Positions 17,060 through 22,787 are shown, counted from the stretch's first letter. The stretch: DNA of 64,000 nucleotides from JAWPMV01 sp038527215 (GCA_038527215.1 JBCBGC010000001.1:124001-188000); one strand, 5' to 3'. Program-made: numbers and translations. Notes: a model not told the origin generated them from the sequence alone.

Positions 17060-17151
17060 GGAAGGTAAAGCAGCTGCAGTGGTGCGGCGACTAGTCTTGA
17101 AAACTAGGTTTCTCCTGTCCGGAGGATGGGGTTCGAGTCCTCTGCCTTCCT
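17060..17151 (+). tRNA. tRNA-Ser(TGA)
   Basis: Acceptor GGAAGGT/GCCTTCC, anticodon stem CTAGT/ACTAG with loop CTTGAAA, and a long variable arm. The D-arm is very similar to that of the preceding Ser gene, so the two probably arose by duplication. The discriminator is T, where G is usual for bacterial Ser, and there is no CCA, a sign of divergence. Confidence 0.85.
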
Positions 17152-17156
17152 CTCCC

Positions 17157-17234
17157 GCCTTTGTAGCTCAAGGGTAGCGTCCCGATACATCGGGATTAAG
17201 CAGTGGGTTAAAGGTTCAAATCCTTTCGAAGGCG
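17157..17234 (+). tRNA. tRNA-Asn-like gene with palindrome replacing the 5' anticodon half-arm
   Basis: Acceptor GCCTTTG/CGAAGGC and T-arm AAAGG-TTCAAAT-CCTTT are perfect, with discriminator G as in Asn. The left D-arm GCTCAAGGGTA is present, but the rest of the D-stem and the 5' anticodon strand are replaced by a region containing TCCCGAT-ac-ATCGGGA (17180-17195). The sequence then resumes as TTAAGCAGT, which would be anticodon bases 35-36, A37, A38 and the 3' anticodon stem of an NTT anticodon. Asn (GTT) is inferred because Lys is present elsewhere and the discriminator is G. As encoded it has no ordinary anticodon loop. Confidence 0.6.
17180..17195. repeat. Palindromic element TCCCGAT-N2-ATCGGGA (copy 1)
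   Basis: A perfect 7-bp inverted repeat with a 2-nt centre inside the Asn-like tRNA gene. The same element with one centre change lies in the Tyr-like gene at 17525. Flanks are also shared (G before, A/T-rich WAA after). Confidence 0.9.
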
Positions 17235-17250
17235 CTTAAATCATTTTGTT

Positions 17251-17490
17251 ATGACGCATATCGTAACACCCAGTCTAAAAGACCTGGTCAAGGACCGCAG
17301 GGTGTATTTTTCACACTATCGGAAAGGTCATTTGTTTTACCATCTACCTTATGATGATCAAACCTGGCAGTTTCCGGTTCCCGTCGCGGATGTAGGTGAT
17401 GGGGTTTTTCTAGCCGAGGATAAAGCGCTGCTTTTCATGCGCTACATCCGGCAAGCCATGAAGAATTCGGAACTGGTGCTGATCAATTAA
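17251..17490 (+). CDS. Small protein encoded inside the tRNA array, unknown function
   Basis: A protein of 79 residues beginning MTHIVTPSLKDLVKDRRVYF. It is rich in Tyr, His and charged residues, with FSHYRKGHLFYHLPYDD, FPVPVADVGDGVFL and a C-terminal helix (LLFMRYIRQAMKN). It has no signal peptide, membrane helix or Cys, so it is probably cytosolic. I do not recognise the family. It fills the gap between the Asn-like and Tyr-like tRNA genes, starting 16 bp after one and ending 5 bp before the other, so it may be translated from the array transcript. The balanced composition supports a real gene. Confidence 0.65.
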   Translation: MTHIVTPSLKDLVKDRRVYFSHYRKGHLFYHLPYDDQTWQFPVPVADVGDGVFLAEDKALLFMRYIRQAMKNSELVLIN

Positions 17491-17495
17491 TGCCT

Positions 17496-17587
17496 GGGGG
17501 TGCGCCGGAATGGGAGAGCCGGAGTCCCGATAAATCGGGATAAATCCGTTGCATCACGCTGAGGAGGTTCAAATCCTTCCACCCCTA
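17496..17587 (+). tRNA. tRNA-Tyr-like gene with palindrome replacing the 5' anticodon half-arm
   Basis: Acceptor GGGGGTG/CACCCCT, T-arm GGAGG-TTCAAAT-CCTTC and discriminator A agree with Tyr. After a D-arm built on CCGG/CCGG comes TCCCGAT-aa-ATCGGGA (17525-17540). The gene then continues as TAAATCCGT, equal to positions 35-43 of a GTA tRNA, with a class II variable region of about 13 nt. The 5' anticodon strand, U33 and G34 are missing. The right half of the palindrome could pair weakly with TCCG around a 4-nt loop, but no normal anticodon loop forms. Confidence 0.6.
17525..17540. repeat. Palindromic element TCCCGAT-N2-ATCGGGA (copy 2)
   Basis: A perfect 7-bp inverted repeat inside the Tyr-like tRNA gene, same arms as the copy at 17180 and centre aa instead of ac. 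Confidence 0.9.
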
Positions 17588-17631
17588 CGAACAATAGGTT
17601 TCATCTTAAGAAAGGAGGTAATCATCTAACT

Positions 17632-17705
17632 AAGCCCGTAGCTCAGGCGCGAAGAGCAGCTGACTTTTAATCAGCGGGTCGGGGGTTCGAATCCCTCCGG
17701 GCTTA
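17632..17705 (+). tRNA. tRNA-Lys(TTT)
   Basis: Acceptor AAGCCCG/CGGGCTT, D-stem GCTC/GAGC, anticodon stem GCTGA/TCAGC with loop CTTTTAA, T-loop TTCGAAT and discriminator A. No CCA. It is a standard, intact tRNA. Confidence 0.95.
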
Positions 17706-17843
17706 CCCGAAAGTATCCGGGAATGGAAAGGACGAGAGACAGGATATGGGCACGAAGTATCCATAGGTCCGCTTTCTGATTCCCTACAAGGAGCCACTTT
17801 AGAGGCGGCGGTCCCTGGACTGCCGCCGGCATCCTAAACATCT

Positions 17844-17919
17844 ACCTGGATGGCGCAACTGGCAGACGCACCGGACTTAGACTCCGGGGGTGGGGGTTCG
17901 AGTCCCTCTCCAGGTACCA
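17844..17919 (+). tRNA. tRNA-Leu(TAG) with short variable region
   Basis: Acceptor ACCTGGA/TCCAGGT, Leu-type D-arm with 3-bp stem GCG/CGC, anticodon stem CCGGA/TCCGG with loop CTTAGAC, discriminator A and encoded CCA. The variable region is only four bases (GGGT), giving 73 nt before CCA. Bacterial Leu tRNAs normally have a long variable arm and about 85 nt. Confidence 0.9.
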
Positions 17920-17926
17920 GCCTTTC

Positions 17927-18001
17927 ACCCGAATGGCGCAAGCGGCAGACGCACCGGACTTAAAATCCGGACAAGTGAGGGTTCGAATCCCTCTTCGGGT
18001 A
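17927..18001 (+). tRNA. tRNA-Leu(TAA) with short variable region
   Basis: Acceptor ACCCGAA/TTCGGGT, Leu-type D-arm, anticodon stem CCGGA/TCCGG with loop CTTAAAA, discriminator A, no CCA. The variable region is about six bases (ACAAGT), so this too lacks the class II arm. It is separated by 7 bp from the previous Leu gene and looks like its duplicate. Confidence 0.9.
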
Positions 18002-18019
18002 CTTTATGAATCACCCAAT

Positions 18020-18095
18020 GGGACTGTAGCTTATACGGTAAGAGCGCCAGATTGAAGACCTGGAGATAGAGGTTCGAGTCCTTTCGGTCCCACCA
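18020..18095 (+). tRNA. tRNA-Phe(GAA)
   Basis: Acceptor GGGACTG/CGGTCCC, anticodon loop TTGAAGA with stem CCAGA/CCTGG (A31-C39 mismatch), T-loop TTCGAGT, discriminator A and encoded CCA (18093-18095). The loop-closing mismatch is unusual for Phe. Confidence 0.88.
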
Positions 18096-18135
18096 CCACA
18101 CAACCTTGAAAGCAGGGACTCCGGTCCCGCTTCCT

Positions 18136-18208
18136 GAACTCGTAGCTCAGTCGGCAGAGCACCAGTCTGATATGCTGAAGGTCGCAGGTTCGATTCCTGC
18201 CGGGTTCA
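18136..18208 (+). tRNA. tRNA-Ile(GAT)
   Basis: Acceptor GAACTCG/CGGGTTC, D-stem GCTC/GAGC, anticodon loop CTGATAT with stem CCAGT/GCTGA (outer pair mismatched), T-loop TTCGATT, discriminator A. No CCA. A GGGAC/GTCCC hairpin precedes it in the spacer. Confidence 0.85.
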
Positions 18209-18213
18209 CTTTA

Positions 18214-18281
18214 GTCCGGGTAAATGGCAAAAAGACAGGTCTGCAAAACCCGTCAGGAGGGTTCGATTCCCTCCCTGGACT
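18214..18281 (+). tRNA. tRNA-Cys(GCA) without a D-stem
   Basis: Acceptor GTCCGGG/CCTGGAC, anticodon loop CTGCAAA with stem CAGGT/ACCCG (one A-C mismatch), T-arm GAGGG-TTCGATT-CCCTC, discriminator T (U73 is a Cys identity base). Between acceptor and anticodon stem there are only 15 bases (TAAATGGCAAAAAGA), in which no D-stem can form. Total length is 68 nt, about 5 nt short. Confidence 0.8.
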
Positions 18282-18290
18282 CTCTATTCC

Positions 18291-18363
18291 GGACCCGTAG
18301 CTTAAATGGAAAAGCGGCTGGTTTCGACCCAGTCAGATGTAGGTTCGAATCCTACTGGGTTCT
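18291..18363 (+). tRNA. tRNA-Arg(TCG)
   Basis: Acceptor GGACCCG/TGGGTTC, D-stem GCTT/AAGC, anticodon stem GCTGG/CCAGT with loop TTTCGAC, T-stem GTAGG/CCTAC, discriminator T. The same acceptor and T-arm recur in the Arg(TCT) gene at 20445. Confidence 0.9.
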
Positions 18364-18379
18364 CTCATGTCAATGTTAA

Positions 18380-18452
18380 AGATCTGTAGCTCAGTTGGGA
18401 GAGCATCTGGCTTACATCCAGAAGGTCGTAGGTTCGAACCCTACCAGGTCTA
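18380..18452 (+). tRNA. tRNA-Val(TAC)
   Basis: Acceptor AGATCTG/CAGGTCT, D-stem GCTC/GAGC, anticodon stem TCTGG/CCAGA with loop CTTACAT, T-loop TTCGAAC, discriminator A. No CCA. All stems are intact. Confidence 0.94.
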
Positions 18453-18457
18453 CTTCC

Positions 18458-18533
18458 GGGCACCCATGTACCAAGGCTTTGGCGAGACGGCTTTGCAAGC
18501 CATCTGTGGTGGGTTCGATTCCCACGGTGTCCA
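18458..18533 (+). tRNA. tRNA-Ala(TGC)
   Basis: Acceptor GGGCACC/GGTGTCC contains the G3-U70 wobble pair that specifies Ala. Anticodon loop is TTTGCAA, T-arm GTGGG-TTCGATT-CCCAC, discriminator A. The D region is atypical (CCAA-ggct-TTGG can pair instead of a normal D-arm) and the anticodon stem has one C-A mismatch. Confidence 0.82.
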
Positions 18534-18538
18534 CCCTT

Positions 18539-18665
18539 AGCATCGTAGCTCAACGGCTGAGCAACTGTCTCATCAACAGAAGGATGTAGGTCCTGACGAA
18601 TTTTTCTCCGAAAAATTATCAGGATGCTGACCGCAAGCGTCAGTATTCGAATCCTACCGATGCTA
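18539..18665 (+). tRNA. tRNA-Met(CAT) interrupted by a 55-nt intron-like insertion in the T-arm
   Basis: Acceptor AGCATCG/CGATGCT is perfect, D-stem GCTC/GAGC, anticodon loop CTCATCA, discriminator A. The T-stem left strand GTAGG ends at 18590 and the T-loop TTCGAAT with CCTAC resumes at 18646; the 55 bases between are extra. Removing them gives a standard 72-nt tRNA. The lack of three G-C pairs in the anticodon stem argues against an initiator; elongator Met or lysidine-type Ile is likely. Confidence 0.85.
18591..18645 (+). other. Intron-like two-hairpin insertion at tRNA position 53/54 (copy 1)
   Basis: Hairpin A pairs TCCTGA and AATTTTTC with GAAAAATT and TCAGGA around a 3-nt loop, and hairpin B pairs CTGAC with GTCAG. 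The copy at 20554 has about 80% identity. It repairs the C-A mismatch of hairpin A to C-G and changes a C-G pair of hairpin B to T-G, so pairing is kept. Confidence 0.85.
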
Positions 18666-18672
18666 CCGATCT

Positions 18673-18745
18673 GGTCCCGTCGTCTAACCGGCCAGGACAC
18701 CACTCTTTCAAGGTGGAGAAAGGGGTTCGAATCCCCTCGGGACTA
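18673..18745 (+). tRNA. tRNA-Glu(TTC)
   Basis: Acceptor GGTCCCG/CGGGACT, D-stem GTC/GAC, anticodon loop CTTTCAA with stem CCACT/GGTGG, T-arm AGGGG-TTCGAAT-CCCCT, discriminator A. No CCA. Standard structure. Confidence 0.93.
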
Positions 18746-18830
18746 CGGTTGATATGTATTTCGCCCCTGGACGCAGCGAGAGAAGTAATGAAATGGCGCT
18801 GTAACAGCCGCGAAATAGAGATCATTCCCT

Positions 18831-18903
18831 GCGAGGGTAGCTTAATTGGCAAAGCGACAGACTCCAAATCTGTTAGATGGAGGTTCAAGTCCTTCCGCTC
18901 GCG
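18831..18903 (+). tRNA. tRNA-Trp(CCA)
   Basis: D-stem GCTT/AAGC, anticodon stem ACAGA/TCTGT with loop CTCCAAA, T-arm GGAGG-TTCAAGT-CCTTC, discriminator G as in Trp. Acceptor GCGAGGG/CGCTCGC has a G6-G67 mismatch. Confidence 0.9.
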
Positions 18904-18908
18904 CACCT

Positions 18909-18981
18909 GGTATTCGTAGCTTAATGGTAAAGCACCAGTCTGTGACCCTGGTCGATATGGGTTCGAATCCCATCGAATGCC
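18909..18981 (+). tRNA. tRNA-His(GTG)
   Basis: G-1 (18909) can pair with discriminator C73 (18981), the His signature. Acceptor GTATTCG/CGAATGC, D-stem GCTT/AAGC, anticodon loop CTGTGAC with stem CCAGT/CCTGG (T31-C39 mismatch), T-loop TTCGAAT. Confidence 0.9.
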
Positions 18982-19047
18982 CTCTGGAACAGTCCTACCA
19001 TTTGTTCCATTTTCCTGAGACATCCCATAGGTGTCTTCTCCTTATTA

Positions 19048-19120
19048 GCGCTAGTAGTTCAGCGGCGAGAATGTCTGGCTTCCAACCAGAAGGTCGTGGG
19101 TTCGAATCCCACCTGGCGCT
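19048..19120 (+). tRNA. tRNA-Gly(TCC)
   Basis: Acceptor GCGCTAG/CTGGCGC, D-stem GTTC/GAAT, anticodon stem TCTGG/CCAGA with loop CTTCCAA, T-arm GTGGG-TTCGAAT-CCCAC, discriminator T. Standard structure and the last gene before a 1.15-kb gap. Confidence 0.93.
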
Positions 19121-19147
19121 CCTGTTTAACCCATTAATCCCTCAATT

Positions 19148-19288
19148 ATGTATCGCTTAACCTATTTTTTCTGGCAGGTTTTTGTACAAAATCGCCGACG
19201 TCGGTTCGAAGTAAGATACCCTGGTCATCGTCGTGACAGACGCGTGAATCGAGCGGGCATCTGGCCGCTTTCCTGGTCATTCGCCTAG
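19148..19288 (+). CDS. Possible Arg-rich micro-protein
   Basis: A 46-codon frame starting MYRLTYFFWQVFVQNRRRRF and continuing with several RR pairs. The hydrophobic start and very basic centre would fit a nucleic-acid-binding or membrane-active peptide, but nothing else supports expression. It begins 28 bp after the Gly tRNA. Treat as a weak candidate. Confidence 0.25.
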   Translation: MYRLTYFFWQVFVQNRRRRFEVRYPGHRRDRRVNRAGIWPLSWSFA

Positions 19289-19919
19289 GGCATTTTACCC
19301 AAAAATCTTACGTAAAAAATCAGATGAAAACATCCGAAAGTAATCCGTCCAGGTCGCAAAAAAGCAGACCTGAAAGCCAGCCTTCACGCATAAAAAATGA
19401 GGCTTGGTTTGGTAACAACATGTCTCCTGCTGCTCGATCCTCTCTTAGCCCCAGCACCCGATTTTTTAGAAATAATCGCTGAATGCGGTTTTTTTGGAAC
19501 TGCAATATCCATTCTGGTAAATGTTTTTCCTGAAAGAATAGGTCTGCTAAGCGTATGAGGGATAGCAGCAGACAAATCACTGTTAATTCGCCGTTTTTGA
19601 CCATTTAGGCCAGTTTTTTGGCGGTTCGCGATAGCAAACGGGCAACTGGCACGGCAATTAGAGAAAACGGGTAAGTTTGGGCATATCTTTTGCATTTTTT
19701 TTCGTGAAAAACGGATTTAATTGCCTTTGCCCTTCAGAACGTTACCTATGATGCTTAGGGCCAATACCAAACCTGAACTTGCTTCCATACATTTTTTTTC
19801 CCGATCTGGCTTCTGTAAAGGCAGTTTTCCAATAATGGAAAACTTCGTGTGGCGAGAAATTGCCTTGAATTGAAAAGTGTATTGAGTTGTTAGAACATTA
19901 AATGTTAATCGAAGCCATG

Positions 19920-20102
19920 GATAAATCAAGAGTCAGGCACTTGCAACCAGAGATGCGGCAGGAAGTCATCTTGACCCTTATCTATAAGGGGAAGGTTCCT
20001 GCCATTAAGCTGTACATGAAGCACACCGGCTGTCGCTTAACTGAGGCAAAAGGAGCGGTAGAGCGTCTAGGATTTGAAATCGAACCAGGACAGGCTTCCT
20101 GA
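19920..20102 (+). CDS. Small protein resembling the ribosomal L7/L12 C-terminal helix motif
   Basis: A protein of 60 residues from the ATG at 19920 (66 from 19902). The centre reads GKVPAIKLYMKHTGCRLTEA followed by KGAVERL, matching the helix-loop-helix of the L7/L12 C-terminal domain (consensus I-x-AIKLYRE-TG-L-EAK-VE). Small stand-alone proteins with this motif are known but uncharacterised (family recollection). L7/L12 CTDs contact translation factors, so a role on the ribosome is conceivable given the tRNA context (inference). It lies alone in the gap of the array. Confidence 0.6.
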   Translation, partial: DKSRVRHLQPEMRQEVILTLIYKGKVPAIKLYMKHTGCRLTEAKGAVERLGFEIEPGQAS

Positions 20103-20274
20103 TCCTGCAAAAAGACAAGCTGTCAATTTCAGGATATTAGGAAAGCATGTAAGTTTTGCCGGGATTTTTGATCCATCCCGGAAACATACCAGAAACTGTC
20201 TTTTCATGTAAATAAGAAATTTAGTTGAATGAGGTGTCCCTTTTTACCCAGCGTGGTGAAAAGGGACTTTCTAT

Positions 20275-20349
20275 TGCCGGGTAGCCTAGTGGTAATGGCA
20301 TCGGGCTTTGAACTCGAGGACGTAGGTTCGATTCCTACCCCGGCATCCA
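20275..20349 (+). tRNA. tRNA-Gln(TTG)
   Basis: Acceptor TGCCGGG/CCCGGCA, anticodon loop CTTTGAA with stem TCGGG/CTCGA, T-arm GTAGG-TTCGATT-CCTAC, discriminator T and encoded CCA (20347-20349). U1-A72 agrees with Gln identity. Confidence 0.9.
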
Positions 20350-20444
20350 CTTTCCTTACGCCTGTCCGTTTCCCTTGAGACAGGCACTTTTTCCGCTTTT
20401 TCTTACCCCACTATGATCACTTCTCGGGGATGAAAGGGCGGTCT

Positions 20445-20517
20445 GGACCCGTAGCATAAATGGAAATGCGACCGGTTTCTACCCGGTCAAATGTAGGTTC
20501 GAATCCTACCGGGTTCT
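20445..20517 (+). tRNA. tRNA-Arg(TCT)
   Basis: Acceptor GGACCCG/CGGGTTC, D-arm GCAT/ATGC, anticodon stem ACCGG/CCGGT with loop TTTCTAC, T-arm GTAGG-TTCGAAT-CCTAC, discriminator T. Intact. The following gene is a degenerate partial copy of it. Confidence 0.93.
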
Positions 20518-20518
20518 C

Positions 20519-20630
20519 TATCCCTGCGACCGGCTTTCCTGGTCACATGTAGGTCCTGACGAATTTTTCGTAGAAAAATTGTCAGGATGCTGATCGAAGT
20601 GTCAGTATTCGAATCCTGTAGGGTTCTCCA
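20519..20630 (+). pseudogene. D-arm-less tRNA-Arg-like sequence with a 54-nt T-arm insertion
   Basis: From GCGACCGG onward this copies the preceding Arg(TCT) gene: anticodon-arm-like stem GACCGG/CTGGTC with a shortened loop, T-stem GTAGG/CCTGT, 3' strand AGGGTTC, T and CCA. The 5' acceptor (TATCCCT) pairs only partly and the D-arm is absent. The T-arm holds the same insertion as the Met gene. It is probably a non-functional tRNA, but the retained CCA and T-arm leave other roles open. Confidence 0.7.
20554..20607 (+). other. Intron-like two-hairpin insertion at tRNA position 53/54 (copy 2)
   Basis: 54 bases between T-stem GTAGG and T-loop TTCGAAT. Hairpin A is TCCTGAC with GTCAGGA plus AATTTTTC with GAAAAATT around gta; hairpin B is CTGAT with GTCAG. 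Same site and same borders as copy 1 (starts TCCTGACG, ends GTCAGTA). Confidence 0.85.
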
Positions 20631-20827
20631 TTTTTGGGCTGAATGGCCCCTTTGTTTCATCTTCTAATCCCCAACCTATGAATCGGCTTAGTCAAAAATT
20701 TCCGATCCGGGGAGGACGTCTCTTTCTCCCTCTTACGAAACCTGAGACCTGAAGGTGCAGGCTTGAGCCAGGCACCTGCTAACCCTAAGTATGTTTTAAG
20801 GTGTCATTAACGCTTAAGCCAAAAACC

Positions 20828-22045
20828 ATGGCCAATCGATCTCGTCGACGCCGCCTGGCTATGAAGCACGCTGAGGAGCAAGCACAATTCAGCCACCTGC
20901 TTCGGCTGGCAAAAGAGCGTCGTAAATCTCAAGTTGCCGTGAAACTGGAATCCCGACGATTGGATAAAAGAACTCGAGTTCGTCGCTGGTTCCGCATTCC
21001 GGCTAGCTTTAACAACTATCATCGCCTGGAGGATAGCCTCCGATATTTCACCCGATTCAAACCTTATTGGATCAGACCATTGAATAAATGGGAGTGGCCA
21101 GAATCTGCCCACGAACGGGATCTGATTATTCAACTGGCTCAGTACCTCTTTGATCAATATCAGGTACCCAAGATTATGGAGGTAGCCTGGTATCGGGGAG
21201 AACTAACCCAGATGAAATGGTATATCCATATAGCACAGGGCCAGAACATTCGGACGGCTCCGGATCTGCCTTTCCCACTTTCCAAAAGAATGGCCCATTA
21301 TTTCTACCAGGCGCCAGTCTTGGAAACCATTGAACAGTCCATGCGTTGGGCACAGATCGTAAGCCTAACCCAGAACAAGTCTTTGGCTAACCAACTGGCT
21401 CGGCCACAAATTGCCGGAAACGTCCACTGTGAGGATTTCTGGGTAGAAATGATTCACTTCATGAATCGGGCGTGTAATGGCCGCTATGAAAACCTGAGAA
21501 GGCTGATTCATTATGTTCGTCGGGTAAAATTCTCCCGAAGAAGAATGTACGATCGTCATCAGGGCATCCGCTATCTCCCCCCTGAAAAACCTCACTTCTC
21601 CTTTAAAGGACGAAACTGGGAAAAACTTCAGGAAGAGATGATGCAGTGGGAAGACATTCAAGCCAGAAACGGGCAAGCCTTTAAATCTAGTTTGGTGGCT
21701 TCCATTGATGATTTTCTTCAGGAGGGACAACTGGACCATCAGGTCGGCTCCTTCCACATCAAACCCCTTCTTACGGAGAGAGAAATCCTGGAAGAAGGTC
21801 GGTCTATGTCTCACTGTGTGGGTTCATACGGTCACCTGGTCAAAGCTGGTAACACTTCTATCTGGTCTCTGAGCTTTACTAAGAGGGGCCATGGGAGTCC
21901 GAAAAGGCTGCTTACTCTGGAAGTAAGCAAAGGCCACCGGATTATCCAGAGCAAAGGAAAAGCCAACCGACCTCCAACGCAACTGGAAGAAACTCTGGTG
22001 AAAAAGTGGGCCCTGCAGCAAGGACTGACATATGCATCCTGGTGA
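20828..22045 (+). CDS. PcfJ-domain protein
   Basis: A protein of 405 residues from ATG 20828 (an in-frame GTG at 20801 would add nine). The N-terminus is very basic (MANRSRRRRLAMK). The C-terminal third has the PcfJ signature: ILEEGRSMSHCVGSYG, then GNTSIWSLSF and RLLTLEVSKGHRIIQSKG. PcfJ was named on the conjugative plasmid pCF10 and occurs on plasmids and integrative elements; its biochemical role is not known (family knowledge). No membrane helix or signal peptide. The gene follows the tRNA array and precedes HNH and rtcB genes on the same strand, suggesting one accessory unit. Confidence 0.82.
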   Translation: MANRSRRRRLAMKHAEEQAQFSHLLRLAKERRKSQVAVKLESRRLDKRTRVRRWFRIPASFNNYHRLEDSLRYFTRFKPYWIRPLNKWEWPESAHERDLIIQLAQYLFDQYQVPKIMEVAWYRGELTQMKWYIHIAQGQNIRTAPDLPFPLSKRMAHYFYQAPVLETIEQSMRWAQIVSLTQNKSLANQLARPQIAGNVHCEDFWVEMIHFMNRACNGRYENLRRLIHYVRRVKFSRRRMYDRHQGIRYLPPEKPHFSFKGRNWEKLQEEMMQWEDIQARNGQAFKSSLVASIDDFLQEGQLDHQVGSFHIKPLLTEREILEEGRSMSHCVGSYGHLVKAGNTSIWSLSFTKRGHGSPKRLLTLEVSKGHRIIQSKGKANRPPTQLEETLVKKWALQQGLTYASW

Positions 22046-22069
22046 GTACCACCTGAGGCAGTCGGGAAG

Positions 22070-22177
22070 ATGAACATTCGACGCTGGAAACGGCGCTTGG
22101 AGTTTATCCATGATGCTTTCACGAAGGTGAGTACTCCTATCCGCAAGGTCTATGCGCGCCACTTTCACGAAAGCTGA
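22070..22177 (+). CDS. Possible 35-residue basic peptide
   Basis: A short frame, MNIRRWKRRLEFIHDAFTKV at its start, 24 bp downstream of the PcfJ stop with GGGA 3 bp before the ATG. The first ten residues are strongly basic and the rest can form an amphipathic helix. Position and ribosome-binding-like site make it plausible, but there is no homology evidence. Confidence 0.35.
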   Translation: MNIRRWKRRLEFIHDAFTKVSTPIRKVYARHFHES

Positions 22178-22233
22178 TCTTCCGCAGGAGGATTCCTAAT
22201 CATGTAATCTTAATTCTTTAACGATATGTAGCA

Positions 22234-22728
22234 ATGCAACAAGTTCTGGTGTTAAATCAGGACTATCAGGCTGTAAGCCTCTGTGACCCGGAAAGGGCGA
22301 TAGTTCTGGTACTGATGAAAAAAGCGGAGCTGATTTCAGATGTGGCTCACCGGAAGATGCGATCCGTGAGAAAGGACTACCTTTTTCCTTCCATCATCCG
22401 ACTTAGGGCATATGTAAAGCTCCCTTTCAAAAAGGTCTCACTGACCCGGCACAACGTTATGAAGCGGGACGGGTTTCAGTGTCAATACTGTGGCAGCCGT
22501 GATCGATTGACCCTCGATCACGTGATCCCTCGGGCCCAGGGCGGCAGAACCAGCTGGACTAATCTGGTGGTAGCCTGTCAGCCTTGCAACTCCGAGAAAG
22601 GCGACAGATTGCCGGAGGAAGCGGGCATGAGCCTCAGATATCCTCCTTTTCGGCCCAGTTTCATCATGTACCTCAGTCGCTATACGGGCCGGGTCGAGGA
22701 TGACTGGAAGCCTTATCTGTTGATGTAA
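22234..22728 (+). CDS. HNH endonuclease
   Basis: A protein of 164 residues. The HNH core spans about 80-125: zinc Cys83 and Cys86 (CQYCG), catalytic LDHVIPRAQGG with His96, Asn110 in SWTNLV, and Cys115/Cys118 (CQPCN). Such stand-alone HNH proteins cut DNA and are widespread in Bacteroidota, where their role is unclear. All catalytic residues are present. It lies between the PcfJ and rtcB genes on the same strand and is followed by a hairpin. Confidence 0.9.
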   Translation: MQQVLVLNQDYQAVSLCDPERAIVLVLMKKAELISDVAHRKMRSVRKDYLFPSIIRLRAYVKLPFKKVSLTRHNVMKRDGFQCQYCGSRDRLTLDHVIPRAQGGRTSWTNLVVACQPCNSEKGDRLPEEAGMSLRYPPFRPSFIMYLSRYTGRVEDDWKPYLLM

Positions 22729-22731
22729 TAC

Positions 22732-22750
22732 CCCCGGAAGCCTTCCGGGG
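22732..22750 (+). terminator. Hairpin after the HNH gene
   Basis: CCCCGGAA and TTCCGGGG form an 8-bp stem right after the HNH stop codon. The T run is poor, so it may be a weak terminator or an RNA-stability element. Confidence 0.5.
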
Positions 22751-22787
22751 AGAAAAATTTGTCCATTCCGTATTCATTATTGCTGTG

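Larger units (their letters stand above)
19121..20274. other. Gap inside the tRNA array
   Basis: No tRNA signature is seen in these 1150 bases. A 46-codon Arg-rich frame (19148-19288) and an L7/L12-like small gene (19902 or 19920 to 20102) are the only coding candidates I would keep. A 52-codon Ser/Arg-rich frame at 19324-19482 and two overlapping minus-strand frames at 19320-19695 have low-complexity or unlikely composition. The region may be the remains of decayed genes. Confidence 0.5.

Noticed and set aside
18591..18645. Group I or group II self-splicing intron in tRNA-Met
   Set aside because: 55 nt is far too short and lacks the conserved catalytic core; only two hairpins are present.
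18365..19023. Long minus- and plus-strand frames across the array (for example 18640-19023)
   Set aside because: They are translations of consecutive tRNA genes, with repeated motifs such as GSNP from T-arms.
19320..19695. Two overlapping minus-strand frames and a 52-codon plus-strand frame in the array gap
   Set aside because: Low-complexity or unusual composition, no recognised motif and mutual overlap.
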